Positions 1 through 11,371 of a stretch of 64,000 bases of DNA are shown one piece after another (positions within the stretch are counted from its first letter, which is position 1; each line of letters opens with the position of its first letter). Both the position numbers and the translations under genes were made by a program. This DNA comes from Chamaecyparis obtusa (Eukaryota > Streptophyta > Pinopsida > Cupressales > Cupressaceae), in the NCBI GenBank assembly GCA_027943335.1, contig BSBK01000523.1, positions 372,001-436,000 of the forward strand. Direction: 5' to 3'. The notes under the pieces were generated by a model. The model saw nothing but the letters and a program-made list of their open reading frames with translations, was not told where the DNA came from and ran no database searches.

Positions 1-1357
1 TTTATAATGAATTCATTCACCCATAAATATCAAAGGTCAGAACTCCATTCAATATTGCATCTTGCTCCGTTCACAATTACTAGCTATTCCTTCTCATGTC
101 GCTATTTACTGGAAGAAGCATATGGTGCTGAAGATATAAATTGTATTTAGTTTCTATTTCAATGCAATAGGTATGTGAAGTTCATGAACTCCTGTCTGCC
201 AACACATAGACAAATGCCCTCTCAAAGAAAGCGGATTGTGTTTCCCTGAATCCCAAATGCTTATTCCACGTGATATGCCACGATCAAGCAAGATGACGCC
301 CTAGCCCAGAACAAATCACCTAGGCCTTGACACGAGCCCGATCTCATACAATCCAAGCTCACAGTGCGTAGTCCTTACTCCCGAACACACAAAGATATCG
401 ACACACAACATTCTCGAGGTCCATGTTAGTGCACAAGAAGGCCCCTATAACACATGACATTTGCACAAAGGAGGCTCGACAACAAGAATCTCTGAGAAAA
501 CCATTGAGACCATATCGGGTATCAAAGTTAATGTTTCCTAATCCATAGTGTTTTCTATTGCTTGGTAGCTCTGTGCGGACTGAGATGTCTGTGATGACTG
601 ATGTGGAGGATTTTGAATGATTTCTGCCCATGTGATGTCAAATCACCTATCTATATGATTTGTGCATTGCAGTATTGGTTGAGGTATGCCGATCTTAGCT
701 CGAGGGTTCTTTGAATGTAGAGGGGAGACTATAAACAATGTCTTCACATTGGTACTAATTAATATCAAATCATTGCAATTCTATTAATGCAGGAATCTAG
801 AGATTAAATCACTATTGTGCAACCTCAATAGCATATGATTTGCATGAGATATATATATATATATATATATATTTTTAAATTTTATTTTATTTTCTTCACA
901 GTCATCACATCCTACACGGAGTTTTCCATGTAGTGACTTTACTCGCCCGTGGGTTGCAGAACCATCGGCTTTAGCTATGCGCACATATCCACATGGCTCG
1001 GTCTTTCCAACCAGTAGCAGCTATCGAAGAGATCTCCAACTTATTTCTGTGGTCATTGAAGAATTCTTGATCTAAGCTAGCAGATTTCAAACCACCACAC
1101 GACAATGTTTTGATCCTAATGCTTTGAATCCTTCATGCACTGTTTCAAGCTCCCTTATTGATCCAAACATCTTGTGATATTTCTAATACATAGTCTGAGG
1201 CCAGATCTACTACAATCTCAAGCCAGCGTGGTCACACAGTCGCGGGTGCCTCTCTAGCAATGATTGTAATCAGCAGACCAATGTCGTCTCTTATTTATGT
1301 CAATCAATATTTCAGATGTCTTAGATTTTCTCTATTTTCCATTTGCAGCCTAACTTG
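1..1357 (-). other. Probable internal remnant of minus-strand LTR element E1; no gene seen
   Basis: This stretch lies on the internal side of the primer-binding site at 1358-1369, so it should be leader or internal sequence of the minus-strand element whose 5' LTR is 1370-1709. Only short open frames occur and none resembles gag or pol. A (TA)n microsatellite sits at 849-872. The element's other end would be left of the window. Confidence 0.4.
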
Positions 1358-1369
1358 GCTCTGATACCA
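1358..1369 (-). promoter_or_regulatory. Primer-binding site (initiator tRNA-Met type) of element E1
   Basis: The plus strand reads ggctctgatacca, the reverse complement of tggtatcagagcc, immediately beside the LTR edge at 1370. This is the usual minus-strand DNA priming site of plant LTR retrotransposons and fixes the element's orientation as leftward. Confidence 0.8.
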
Positions 1370-1709
1370 TGTTAAGTTTTCAGATCGTTGCAAATGTAAT
1401 TGCACTGCCGTAAAAGTATGTACTTTCCAAATGCATCGATCTCTTGAATATATACAAGGTAAAGACAAGAAGAGACATGTCCCTTCATGGGACATGTCTA
1501 TTCATTCATCTAATTTATTAATTTAACTATGTAATCATTATAAGAATAAATAAAAGATTAACTTCATATATATATGTATATTAATATAAATAATATCATC
1601 TATTAAATATATTAATATATATATATATGTATGTATATATAATAAGTCAATTCTTATAATAATTATATAATCAATTTTATTTATCTGACCGATGCTACAT
1701 ACATCAACA
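1370..1709 (-). repeat. 5' LTR of element E1, same family as the TRIM-G LTRs
   Basis: The plus strand starts tgttaag and ends catcaaca (TG...CA). Its reverse complement matches the LTRs at 45531-45992 and 47516-48001 along their length, including the hairpin agacatgtccc/gggacatgtct at 1473-1499 and the ctgaccgatgctacatacat edge, which corresponds to the gtagcatcgctcag start of TRIM-G. Confidence 0.7.
1473..1499. repeat. Perfect 11-bp-stem hairpin in LTR of E1
   Basis: agacatgtccc, a five-base loop ttcat, then gggacatgtct. The same hairpin occurs in TRIM-G LTRs at 45862-45888 and 47871-47897. In each LTR it lies a few tens of bases upstream (element orientation) of an AT-rich TATA-like stretch. 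Confidence 0.8.
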
Positions 1710-1889
1710 CAAATAATAATATTATAATATTAATAATAATATATTCTTCATTATAATAATCTAATATTATATATTTGATAATAACATATATTAAATCTAT
1801 ATATTCATTAAATATTATTATAACTATTTTATTTCATCCATCTATTTATCTTTATCGTCATGATCAGGAGGTTAACCAGGGACATGACA
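1710..1889 (-). repeat. Partial 3' LTR of element E2
   Basis: About 180 bp nearly identical to 4362-4541, ending gttaaccagggacatgaca in both copies. The other side is lost where E1 begins at 1709, so E1 probably inserted into this LTR. Confidence 0.75.
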
Positions 1890-2196
1890 ATCCTACCCTC
1901 CCAAAATTGCTTGTCCTCAAGCAATGACAATTCCGTTCAATATAAGCGCTACTCTATGTTCTTTTAATTCCATCTTGACTTGTAGAGTTGTCAATTTTGT
2001 AATTGTAACTAGTTTTCTTTTATTAGAGTGAATAGCTTGTTTCCGTTCATGATCTCCAATTCTCTAGTCCACTCTACTCATATTCTCGTATATTAGCCCG
2101 AGTAGAAATCATTTTCATGATCAATCCTTGTCGCTATATGTGGATCCCTATTTTATCTTTACCCTACAGGATGGCAAGATCATGCTCTGATACCAC
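1890..2196 (-). mobile_element. Very short internal domain of non-autonomous LTR element E2
   Basis: Only about 300 bp separate the two LTRs. The left end has a polypurine tract on the minus strand (plus strand atcctaccctccc, 1890-1902), followed by tgcttgtcctcaagcaa, also seen beside LARD-B's LTR at about 18757-18776. The right end has the tRNA-Met primer site gctctgatacca at 2184-2195. No coding frame is present. The tgcttgtcctcaagca/polypurine arrangement recalls Gypsy-type 3' ends, but class is inferred. Confidence 0.7.
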
Positions 2197-4541
2197 TGTA
2201 GTGTCCCTTCTTATTCTCCTATAATTTCCTACAAAACTGACGTCAGTACACAATATCACACAAAATTCATATGACTCATACTCTACTCTAAGTTAGTAAG
2301 GGGGAAATTCGATCCTTAAGGATGCCTCTAGGTCAAGCTTCACAAAATTCCCGGCTTGAGGGACAGTCGCTCCACTCTAAGCAATTGGGCTATCGACATG
2401 TCATCCCTAGAGCACTGCCCATAAGAATCTCTTGGAAGCAGCTTAATGCATTCAGAGCCTACGCATATGCATATGACTCGTCTTCAGTATATATACTGCC
2501 TACATGAGATAATAATCTCGAGACTAGAGAACTGTCATAATTTCCTCTAGGCCCCTCCAGATACGGGGATCCATCTGTATCATCCATTGTTGAGATATTA
2601 AATCTCAAGACTAGTAAATTATCATAATTTCTTCTAGCCCCCTCCAGATATGAGGTCCATCTATTAAAGAATATTTTATTCATTCTCTCTATGGCCCATA
2701 TCATCCACAATAATTATATATAATAATTTAAGTCCACATCAACAATCTAATTGTAAATAATTCCTTACATCAATTACAATACAACCATTTTTTATCTATA
2801 AAAGAATACTAATATTCTGAAGTTTTAAATGTAAACATAAACACACACATATATATATATATGAATAAAATAATATATGAGTTCATACCTTAGGGCTGCA
2901 GCCTCTGCCAAATGTCCTTTCATATTTAATATATTCCTTTACTCTTTACTGTTATCCCCTTTTTACTGTCACTCCGTCACTTTTATATTCTCCCCTTCAA
3001 CTGTAATTATCGCAGCTTATTCTTCTATTCATATATTGTATGGAAAAGGTGTTTTCGTATTCCTCTCCATACCCCTTTCTTCATTCGCACCCTTTCTTAA
3101 TTGACTAATACTAATAATTGTTTCCACCATCCTGCCTTACATAATTATTCATTTGGTAACAATATTAGCTAATCTTATTAATCATTGTTTCTAAATCGGG
3201 CCTCATAAACATAACGTCCTAATATCTTAGTCGACCATGTGATTAATTAGTGATTTCTTAGTTAATCGATCACTTAGAAGTCGGTTAAGTCATATTGAGT
3301 TGATTATCATACATCCATGGAGTTGTATGGAGACATTATAATCTGCGTAATCCATGGAGTTGTATTGAGACGTTCAACAATTATCTAAGCCATGAGTCAC
3401 GTAATCTGTTGTTAGACGTCAAGGCTGGTCATCATTGATGCTTGTCTGTCAATTTCCCACGATAATAATGGATGGCCCGATATGATGGTCTTCAATACTA
3501 ATTTTATTGCAGCGATAAGACAGGGCCTCCATTCAGGTTCGATAGTTATTTATATATGATAGAAGCCTTCATCAAACCCATGATGGATTCCACGTGATTC
3601 TGTTCTGCATTGTGAAACTCGACACCATCTGGTTAATTCGATAGCCTCAGTAGGATTGCTCTGCAAGGATGAATAATATCAATCTGATCCATACATGTAT
3701 ATCCTTCTGCAAATCGTTTACGTTAGCACCAGAGATGATTAATAGAAATTCCGTAATGTTTGGTGGTTTATATTAACCATCATTAATCCTTGATATTCTG
3801 ACTTATAAATGATACTCAGTGATCTCCGTTTCTAAATATGTAAATCACTAGTATTTGATGTTTGCTGTGAAGGTAAGAGTCATTCCACTAATCATTGTTC
3901 TGAGTTTTATCGTTAGCTCTGTTATTAATTAGTTATGATCAACAATCAAATGATTGTATCAATGGTGTAATTGTTATTTATTTATTTGTTTATATTAATA
4001 TAAACTTAACTTAGATATTGTTATTATGAGTGGGGATATGTATTAATATATAAGTCATATATATGCTATATATATATATTAGACTGTAGACATCTAATAG
4101 TATTAATAATTATGTCTTTTCTATATATGTTAAATTCTTTCTTCTTCATTCTTAACCCATCTATAAGGAGGGCTTCCCTGTTTCTTTATATTAAATTATA
4201 GTTAATTATTTATATATTTTTAATGTTATTATTTATTAGATCTTCATTATCGAGTTAGCATCTTTGATGACTTGTAAATAATATATATTTATATATTTAT
4301 ATATTGAAATATATCAATATATCATTTATACATCTATATAAGTATTCACTTATTATTAATTCAAATAAAAATATTATAATATTAATAATAATATATTCTT
4401 CATTATAATAATCTAATATTATATGTTTGATAATAACATATATTAAATCTATATATTCATTAAATATTATTATAACTATTTTATTTCATCCATCTATTTA
4501 TCTTTATCGTCATGATCAGGAGGTTAACCAGGGACATGACA
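2197..4541 (-). repeat. Long 5' LTR (about 2.3 kb) of element E2
   Basis: Starts tgtagtgtccc beside the primer site (one extra c at 2196) and ends gggacatgaca, so its ends are inverted repeats of each other. The last 180 bp match the partial LTR 1710-1889. It is AT-rich with no convincing coding frame. It contains a tandem duplication at 2506-2662 and a short direct repeat around atccatggagttgta at about 3313-3377. Confidence 0.75.
2506..2662. repeat. Two-copy direct repeat of about 71 bp
   Basis: Copies at 2506-2576 and 2592-2662 both run from gagat through tcataattt and ctccagata to tccatct, with scattered substitutions. They lie inside the E2 LTR. Confidence 0.75.
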
Positions 4542-5676
4542 TACCATGAGATGCAATTGCAAATAGATAACAATTAATATGCACCTTTATGGCTATAGTG
4601 ATTATTGCAGCTGCTAAAATGCTCCAAACGCAACTTGGAGAGAGATTGAGCTGCCTTCGGAATGAAACGCAGCCTCCTCACAAATTATCGCAGCACCTTG
4701 TATGATGTGTGTGTGCCATAAACATTTCCTTGCTACCAATAATGATGACGTCCCAGCCAAATCAGACAACCAATGCCCTCCAAAAAACCACACTATGTAA
4801 CAGAATTTGAAGGCAATGTGACGCCAAGAAACCCTGGCCGACTTGTAGCAAATAATGAACATTTTTTGTATACAGCAGCACCAAAATTGTAACCAGCATA
4901 ATCAGAATTAATTCTCTGATATTCAGAGCACAATTCACCACATCTTTCAATGATTCAGAGTGCAAACAGAGAGGAATCAGTCCTCACACACCCTTGTTGA
5001 AACCCTTCAGCAAATTCTCCATGAAATTAAAACAATACCCAAGAATGAATTGCTTTTGCACAAAGAATGGCTTTTATAATAAAAGATAACTTCTTCAAGA
5101 CACCAAAGGCAAATAGCTTCTCTCACACACTTTTCACTTAAATGCCCTTTGCTTTATACTTAGGCACATATTTGAATAACATAATTTATTAACTCCTTTT
5201 GGCTCCAAAAACGACCTTTTCACCAATATCATGATATTCTGACACACAAGGTCATTGTTTCTTGTGCCCAAGATTTAAAACTTTTCAACCCGGTTCCAAC
5301 AAGCTATGACACTAAGGTGACCAATATACAATACCAGCAAAAATAGCAACCTTAGTGTATTTAATTAAATAATTATCATAATTCACCTGTGTTGCGAAAA
5401 TGACTAAAGAAGCATCCGAATCGAAATCTGACAGCATATGAGTGATCTTGATGAAGAAAAACGATGAATGAACCTGACAGGGTGACTTACTAAAAATAGA
5501 CGCTCCCTCCAAGATTCTTAGAGCCCAAACCAGATGCAAAAAATAAAAACTGAGAGCATCATTCAACTCCTCTAACCCTCAACAAGGTCCTCTAATCACT
5601 AGTATTAGCCTACAAGGACCCAGTAATAGGCTAAATCCATCCACTATCATGGTCATGCTAAAAAGGGGACATTACA
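4542..5676 (-). repeat. LTR-like sequence of element E3 (right edge certain, left edge unclear)
   Basis: The right edge reads aaaaaggggacattaca, followed by aatctcccccaacaagcaatcc, a polypurine tract on the minus strand, so this is a 3' LTR of a leftward element. Close to the edge is the family hairpin ttagccta...taggctaa (5605-5634). The left edge is obscured by the junction with E2. No coding frame is evident. Confidence 0.55.
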
Positions 5677-7188
5677 AATCTCCCCCAACAAGCAATCCAA
5701 ATTTGAGAAATAATTGTTTTAGGAGAGCCAAAATGTGAAAATAAAATTGTGTTGAAATTGGTTCTGATTTCCCATTATAAAAACCCACTTTTTACTCAAT
5801 TCAATAAAATATAAAATAAGAATAACTTAAATCACAAATTAAATCTCCCAAATAACCCCCAATATTCAAATCATGCAACTACCTTTGTTTCAAATACACA
5901 TAAGGCATATTAAAACATTTAAATCATAAATTTCTCACAATTAACATTAATGCGCATTAACATATTTAAATGCAACAATAAATTGTAGATAAGCCAAAAT
6001 GCTCAAACACTCTTCAAGTGTTGGCTATACATGACAATTGATTGTCCAGATACTACCAATTGCGGGAGTTGGGGCTCAAAAAATAAAATATTAGGTAATC
6101 GTTCTTATTAAGGTACGATGGATTTGGCTAGGAGATATTTTGGTCAGCGTGCTATCTCATGTTAACCACCATTCAAGAAGGGGACGCTCAAACCTGTGGA
6201 GCCAAGTGGAGTCAATGTCTAATACTTGCAACCACTCAACACACATTATGGGCACCTATGCATACACATAATAGTCGAAGTGCTTAAACATATTCCCTGA
6301 TCGGAGTCAACATCATAACATTGTTAGTAAACCATAAAATCAAAACGAATATAATAACTTGTTAAATCTAACATATGTATATCCAACAATATCAATAAGC
6401 ATTTAATCTCCTAAAATATAACTTATTGCATTTTAACTAACAAATCAGATCAACTTTACATTTCAATAGTAGCATTTATATCACAAGTGTGACAATACAA
6501 TCTCACATTATTGATCTATCTCAATATGCACCACAATGCCAAAATCACAATTAATCCACATTTAATTAATACACCAAAATAAATTAATTTAATACCCAAT
6601 CAGGTAAAACATTAAATCTCATTGATGTCATGGGAATAATCTGCCACAGTTAATTAAGTTCTCACAACTAGGCACAAAGAACTATGTACACATCTCAATG
6701 CAATAACACAACAATAATTACCATGAAGCAGTCCAAACACATCATTGGCCCATCATGATCATTGCAATGCCCCCATCCTTTCCGTAACATGTCAACCAAG
6801 CATCACAATTTTGTGAAGTCTCTAGAGAGACAAAATTGCAGAAAAATTGACGGTTCAAATATGGTCTTCAATATTGACATCATGATTATGCTAAGGAAGA
6901 TCTAAGAAGATCATTTCACTCAAGGATATCGACTAACTGTATGTACAATAGAAGGAAGTGACATCGATCAATTGGGAGATATTGAGTTAAGACGAACTTG
7001 TATATTAACGATTTGAAGGAGTAGAGAGTGGTTGAATCTATAAGGATCATTAAGATAGTTAGCATTAGCTAATAAACATCCTTTAATCATCAACAAGGAT
7101 ATGTCAGAGATGATTGATATATTAGGGTCTGCAAACATAATTAGAAGAGAGCAGAAGTAATATAACTATCGCTTCACATGATAAGCAC
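5677..7188 (-). other. Internal remnant of E3; no recognisable gene
   Basis: Follows the E3 polypurine tract. No gag, pol or primer site was found up to the solo LTR at 7194. Frames are short and AT-rich. Confidence 0.4.
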
Positions 7189-7193
7189 CGCGA

Positions 7194-8666
7194 TGTAATG
7201 TCCCTGTTTTTAAGACTATTGGGATTAGCTTGGTTTGGTGACCCTCGCAAGCTAATCAGGTGTTCAGAGGGGGTCAATTGAAAGAGCCAGTGTTGGGATT
7301 CCATTCTGGAGGTTTAGTTTACCAGGTCTGCTCTTCGTTCAGGTCAATTTGGTCAACTTACTATTTTTAGTAAGTGGTATTTTTGGGTATGGCCAGATTT
7401 AGCAGGGCGTCTGCACGAGGTGTCAAATGTTTCAAGATCGAGTTTTAGGGAATCTCTAGTTTGAGAGACTTACTATTTATAGTAAGTCTATTTTTGGCAG
7501 TTGGCTATTTTTGGCAGTTGGTTATTTCTGGCAGGGCAGTTAAAGTTTGAGGCTCTGATGTCAGAAATGAGTTTATTGAAGTCAGTGGGTTTCAGTGGCT
7601 TTTTATTTTAAAGTTATCGTTATTAAATTAAATTATTTTAATTTAATAACTTTATTACTTTATAACTTTAATGTTATAAAATGAAGTTGTGATTAAAAAG
7701 CCTTTTAAGTGAAAAAAGTGAAGTTGAAGCTTTTTCCGAAAAAGCTATATATTCAATTCGAAAAAGCACTTTCATTCACCCATTGATGATTTGATAAATT
7801 GTTTTGTGAGAGAATTCTTCTTGGCTTGGAAAAGCTAGGGTTTGAGCTTGGTCTTCAGCTTTTGGAGAGAGTTCTGCAACAAATTTTGAGTTTGGTCTTC
7901 AGCTTTTGGAGAGAGTTCTGCAACATTTCTTGAGTTTGGTCTTCTTCTAGGAGAGAGCTCATTTTGTTCCTAAAATCATAATTTAATGTTGATGTATACT
8001 GCAATTGTGAGAAGTTTTTAATCTGCAGACAAATCGATTTGCTTTCCTAGGGTTCGTTTTGTCTTCTTGCTGAGGTTTTAGAATTTGATTGGGAAATCTG
8101 CAATGAGTGCTACAAGTTGGGAGTTGAAAGACAGAGAATTCTATTCCAGAATTCCTTAGTGCAGCCGTACGGAATTAAAGGCTTCACGTTTTTCCAACCA
8201 GCCGTACGCCATCAATTCAGGTTGCTGCGTGAGACTTTTTCTTTGGTTGGATGGTCACGTGATGCTTTTTGGTGAAGGTGATAAACGTTTGGGAAGAAAC
8301 GTGCATAGTAGGAGCTGTTTGAGATTGAAGGGGCTTGCGTCCATTTCCAAATTTCATTATTTGCAGCAGGGTAAAAAAAAAAAATCAGACTTGTGATAAT
8401 TCAGAGATTCCAATTTTTACAGCCAGTGTAATAAATCAGGTGCAAGTCAAATTCGATTTGATCAATGCAATGATAATAAATCTAAATGTGTAAATGTTTT
8501 ACAGTGAGACTGAAATCAATAAAATTTATCTTAATATTGTTGATCAATGTTAAAATTCGAAGTTTAGAAGAATTTTATATTTTTTAAAGGAATACAAGTA
8601 TTCAATTTATCGGATTTCTTTAGAAAATCAATGTTGCAATATTGAGAGCCAGACAGGCTCACCACA
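7194..8666 (+). mobile_element. Solo LTR with perfect 5-bp target duplication
   Basis: Begins tgtaatgtccctg and ends ggctcaccaca. It is flanked by cgcga at 7189-7193 and 8667-8671. No internal domain or second LTR accompanies it, so it is the product of LTR-LTR recombination. It shares with LARD-B and with the LTRs at 30654 and 32010 the hairpin gattagcttg...caagctaatc (7223-7257) and the palindromes at 7356-7375 and 7467-7488. A 12-base A run lies near 8371. Confidence 0.85.
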
Positions 8667-8671
8667 CGCGA

Positions 8672-9028
8672 TACCTTGTATTAGAGATTTGCTACATATA
8701 GATCCATCCTGACAAGTATGATTTAAGCAGTGATTAATAGAAGAACCATTTCTAACATGGGAAGGAGTTAAATAGTGTTCTCGCATCTTGAAAGACTCAT
8801 CTTGTGCACGTAAAAGGCAGCAATAAGTGTTTGGTGATATTGTTCGATAGATGATGTCTTTAGGTAATGGTTTCGAATTGAAGAGTCTTGTTTGCATAAC
8901 CCATCATGGTCCTTAAGGAGCCAGCCATTGTCTAAAGAATACCAACACTTGGGATTAGAAGTAACACAAACCCTTGATGCTAATGTGTGCTGCTATACCA
9001 TATAGCAACAAAAGTATAAGGACCACCA
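8672..9028 (-). pseudogene. Possible degraded coding remnant, unidentified
   Basis: On the minus strand a frame stays open for about 58 codons (roughly 8970 down to 8790) with a Cys/Trp-containing start, then continues in another frame with NHTCQDGSICSKS-like Cys spacing into the solo LTR edge. I do not recognise the protein. It could be a host exon or an old TE fragment. Support is only the open frame. Confidence 0.2.
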
Positions 9029-9976
9029 TGTTGAAATATGTAGCTGCGATAGAGACTTCATTTGCAATATTGGTTTTTTTGTTCCTTTTCAGTACCTAAT
9101 ATTTATCTTCTTCATTATCAGTCGAAAGTATTGCTAGTCTTAGCTTTTGTTGATGATGCTTGACACAACACTTCATATGGTTCATTGTTAACTTGTATTT
9201 TGTTTCTGACTTGGAAGGAATGTGTAAGCAACTGAATCACCGTCATCGGTGATTAAGCAATTGCTTAATCATCAACAACCATTATCATATATTCATGAGA
9301 ACCGTTTTTGATATAGCTGTTTTGGTTAGCCGTTTTATGGCTATCAGAACATTGGTTATATTAATTGTTGTAACGCCTATTCATAAACAATGGCGCTTCA
9401 CTTTACTTGGCAGTAAGCCAAGCAAAGTGAAGCGTCACTTTACCACTTCACATTCTTGGAGAAATGAGGATATTCAAAGAGTATTATTAGTCTCGGCATT
9501 TTTTATTATCACTTTGCTATAGCTAATAACAAAGATTTTGCAGAGTGTCATTTTTTGGTGTGCTTACTGTTGTTTCTTCATGATACATATTGCAGTCAAA
9601 TGTTATTAAGAATCCAGCACCGTGATATATATGTTTCTGATTTGGTTATAATACTAGCGATCTGTTCTTGATTGTCTAGCCTTTGTGAAAGACATTTATA
9701 AGCATTTTGCTTGATAGTTTGGATTCATATCAGAAGTATAGTAATTTGAATATAGATATTATCAGACTTATTGATTGATCGATTCTGAAGGATTCAATCA
9801 ATAAGTAGCAATCTTGTAATCATTTTGAGACTCTAAATAAAGGATTCACATTTTTGTGGGTTGGGTATTTCACCCTCAAGTGGAGGGTTTTCCTAGGGTA
9901 ATTGCTTTGTGTTCTTCTATTGCTTTGTTTTGCATTTTATTGTGTGCAAATTTATATTCTGGTTCAAATTTCAACA
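9029..9976 (+). repeat. 5' LTR of Copia-A
   Basis: tgttgaaatatgtagctgc ... ttcaaatttcaaca, followed directly by tggtatcaaagcaag. It matches the 3' LTR except for about 300 bp (after gtattatta near 9487 to before aataagtagc near 9800) that the 3' LTR lacks. It contains the palindrome gattaagcaattgcttaatc (9251-9270) and a long hairpin at 9395-9433. Confidence 0.9.
9395..9433. repeat. 17-bp-stem hairpin in Copia-A 5' LTR
   Basis: gcttcactttacttggc (9395-9411), loop agtaa, gccaagcaaagtgaagc (9417-9433), with one mismatch. The equivalent in the 3' LTR is 25474-25512, where the variable pair is G with T. Confidence 0.8.
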
Positions 9977-9991
9977 TGGTATCAAAGCAAG
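9977..9991 (+). promoter_or_regulatory. Primer-binding site of Copia-A
   Basis: tggtatcaaagcaag directly abuts the 5' LTR. It differs from the tRNA-Met complement tggtatcagagc at one central position. Confidence 0.8.
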
Positions 9992-10077
9992 TTTGAGAAC
10001 TCGATCCAGAACCAAGGTTGTTCTTGTATCAACTTTCAATCGTTCTTCATTGCATTGTTTATACTCAGCTAGTGACA

Positions 10078-10851
10078 ATGGTGAACGGTCTGAAAGTAGA
10101 GGATAGATTGGATGGCTCTTCTAATTATTCTTCATGGAAGTTTAGAATTTTGATCACACTTGAGGAGAACAATCTACTTGATTATGTGAATTCTGATCTA
10201 GATGAACCTTTTGATGATGATGAGAAGATACTATGGAGAAAGAACAAAGTTATGGCTAAAAAGATTTTGATTGCCTCAATGAAGGATCATGTGGTTCCCA
10301 TCATCTCCAAGTTGTCTTCAGCTAGAGAGATGTTTCAGACTCTAAAAGATTTGTATGAGTTTAACAACACCAACAAAGCTCTAGCCCTAAGGCATCAACT
10401 TCTTCATGTTAAGATGGTTAGAGGGGAATCAGTAGTATCATACTTTATGAAGATTACAGAGCTAAAAAAACAGCTAAGTGCAATTGGAGATTATGTACCA
10501 GATAAGGACTTAGTCATGCTTGTCATGAATGGACTTCCTCACTCTTGGGAATCATTCATTCAAGGCATCAATGGGAGAGATGATCTTCCAAAATTTGACA
10601 AGTTGAGAGTTGATTGCATTCCAGAAGAATGCAGACTTGAAGCTAGAGGAAATGGATGCAAAAATCATCATGAAGATGATCATGTCCTTGCTGCCCCACG
10701 TCAAAGGGAAAAGAGAAGAAAGGGAATTTTAAGAGATTCAGAGATAAAGGTTAAGATTCAGCTCCTGACTTCAAGAAGCAGAGGGATCTTTCAAAGGCTC
10801 GGTCTTTTAGATGTGACAAATTTGGTCACTATGCTAGAGGTTGTATCTTAA
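10078..10851 (+). pseudogene. gag: Copia-A gag (UBN2-type), frameshifted before the zinc knuckle
   Basis: Capsid protein of a copia element. I start at the ATG 10078 (MVNGLKVEDRLDGSSN), which fits copia Gag N-termini. An upstream TTG at 10018 only extends the frame. Typical landmarks are GSSNYSSWKFRI, LKDLYEFNNTNKALALRHQL, VSYFMKITELKKQLSAIGD and NGLPHSWESFIQGI. Near 10720 a +1 shift occurs: the zinc knuckle CDKFGHYARGC (from 10812) is read in the next frame, which also carries the protease. The stretch between is basic, as expected before a CCHC knuckle. As it stands the protein would end in unrelated sequence at 10851. Confidence 0.85.
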
Positions 10852-11371
10852 GGCCAAAGCCTCAAGTAGCTGCAGAAAACATTGAGAATTTTTCTCCTCA
10901 AAAGGAGTCAAGCGATAACTCTGAAAGATTTTGTTTTATTTTTGCACTCACCAGTAATATTCCCACAAATAGTGATACCTGGCTGATTGATAGTGGAGCA
11001 TCTCGGCACATCACCGATTACTGTGATCATCTATTCAACTTGAAAGAAAAGGACTCCCATCTTCAAGTTATTATTGGAGATGATGCAAGCTATTCTGTTA
11101 AAGGAGCTAGTTCTACTTCCTTTCAACTGGATTCAAGAATTTCTCTTCACTTGAGTGATGTTCTCTTTGTACCTGGCATAAAGAGAAATCTGATTTCTAT
11201 ATCAGCATTAGAAGACAAAGGATATCATGTTGCTTTTGCTGATGGCAAAGTCTTGGCATGGAAAAAGAACTCTAGTATTCTATAAGTCATGAGATTGGAA
11301 TCTGTCATGATAGTCTCTACAAGCTTTTAGCCCATCCAATCCAAGCACTTGCTCATAATACTTCAGAATTT
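10812..11371 (+). pseudogene. Copia-A zinc knuckle, protease and start of pre-integrase domain
   Basis: In the frame of 10812: zinc knuckle, a linker, then DTWLIDSGASRHIT with the aspartic protease DSGAS at 10989-11003, and FVPGIKRNLISISALEDKG, the standard copia protease tail. The frame stops at 11285. GAG-pre-integrase sequence (EIGICHDSLYKLLAHP) follows in a shifted frame to about 11371, where homology jumps to the integrase C-terminus. Confidence 0.8.
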
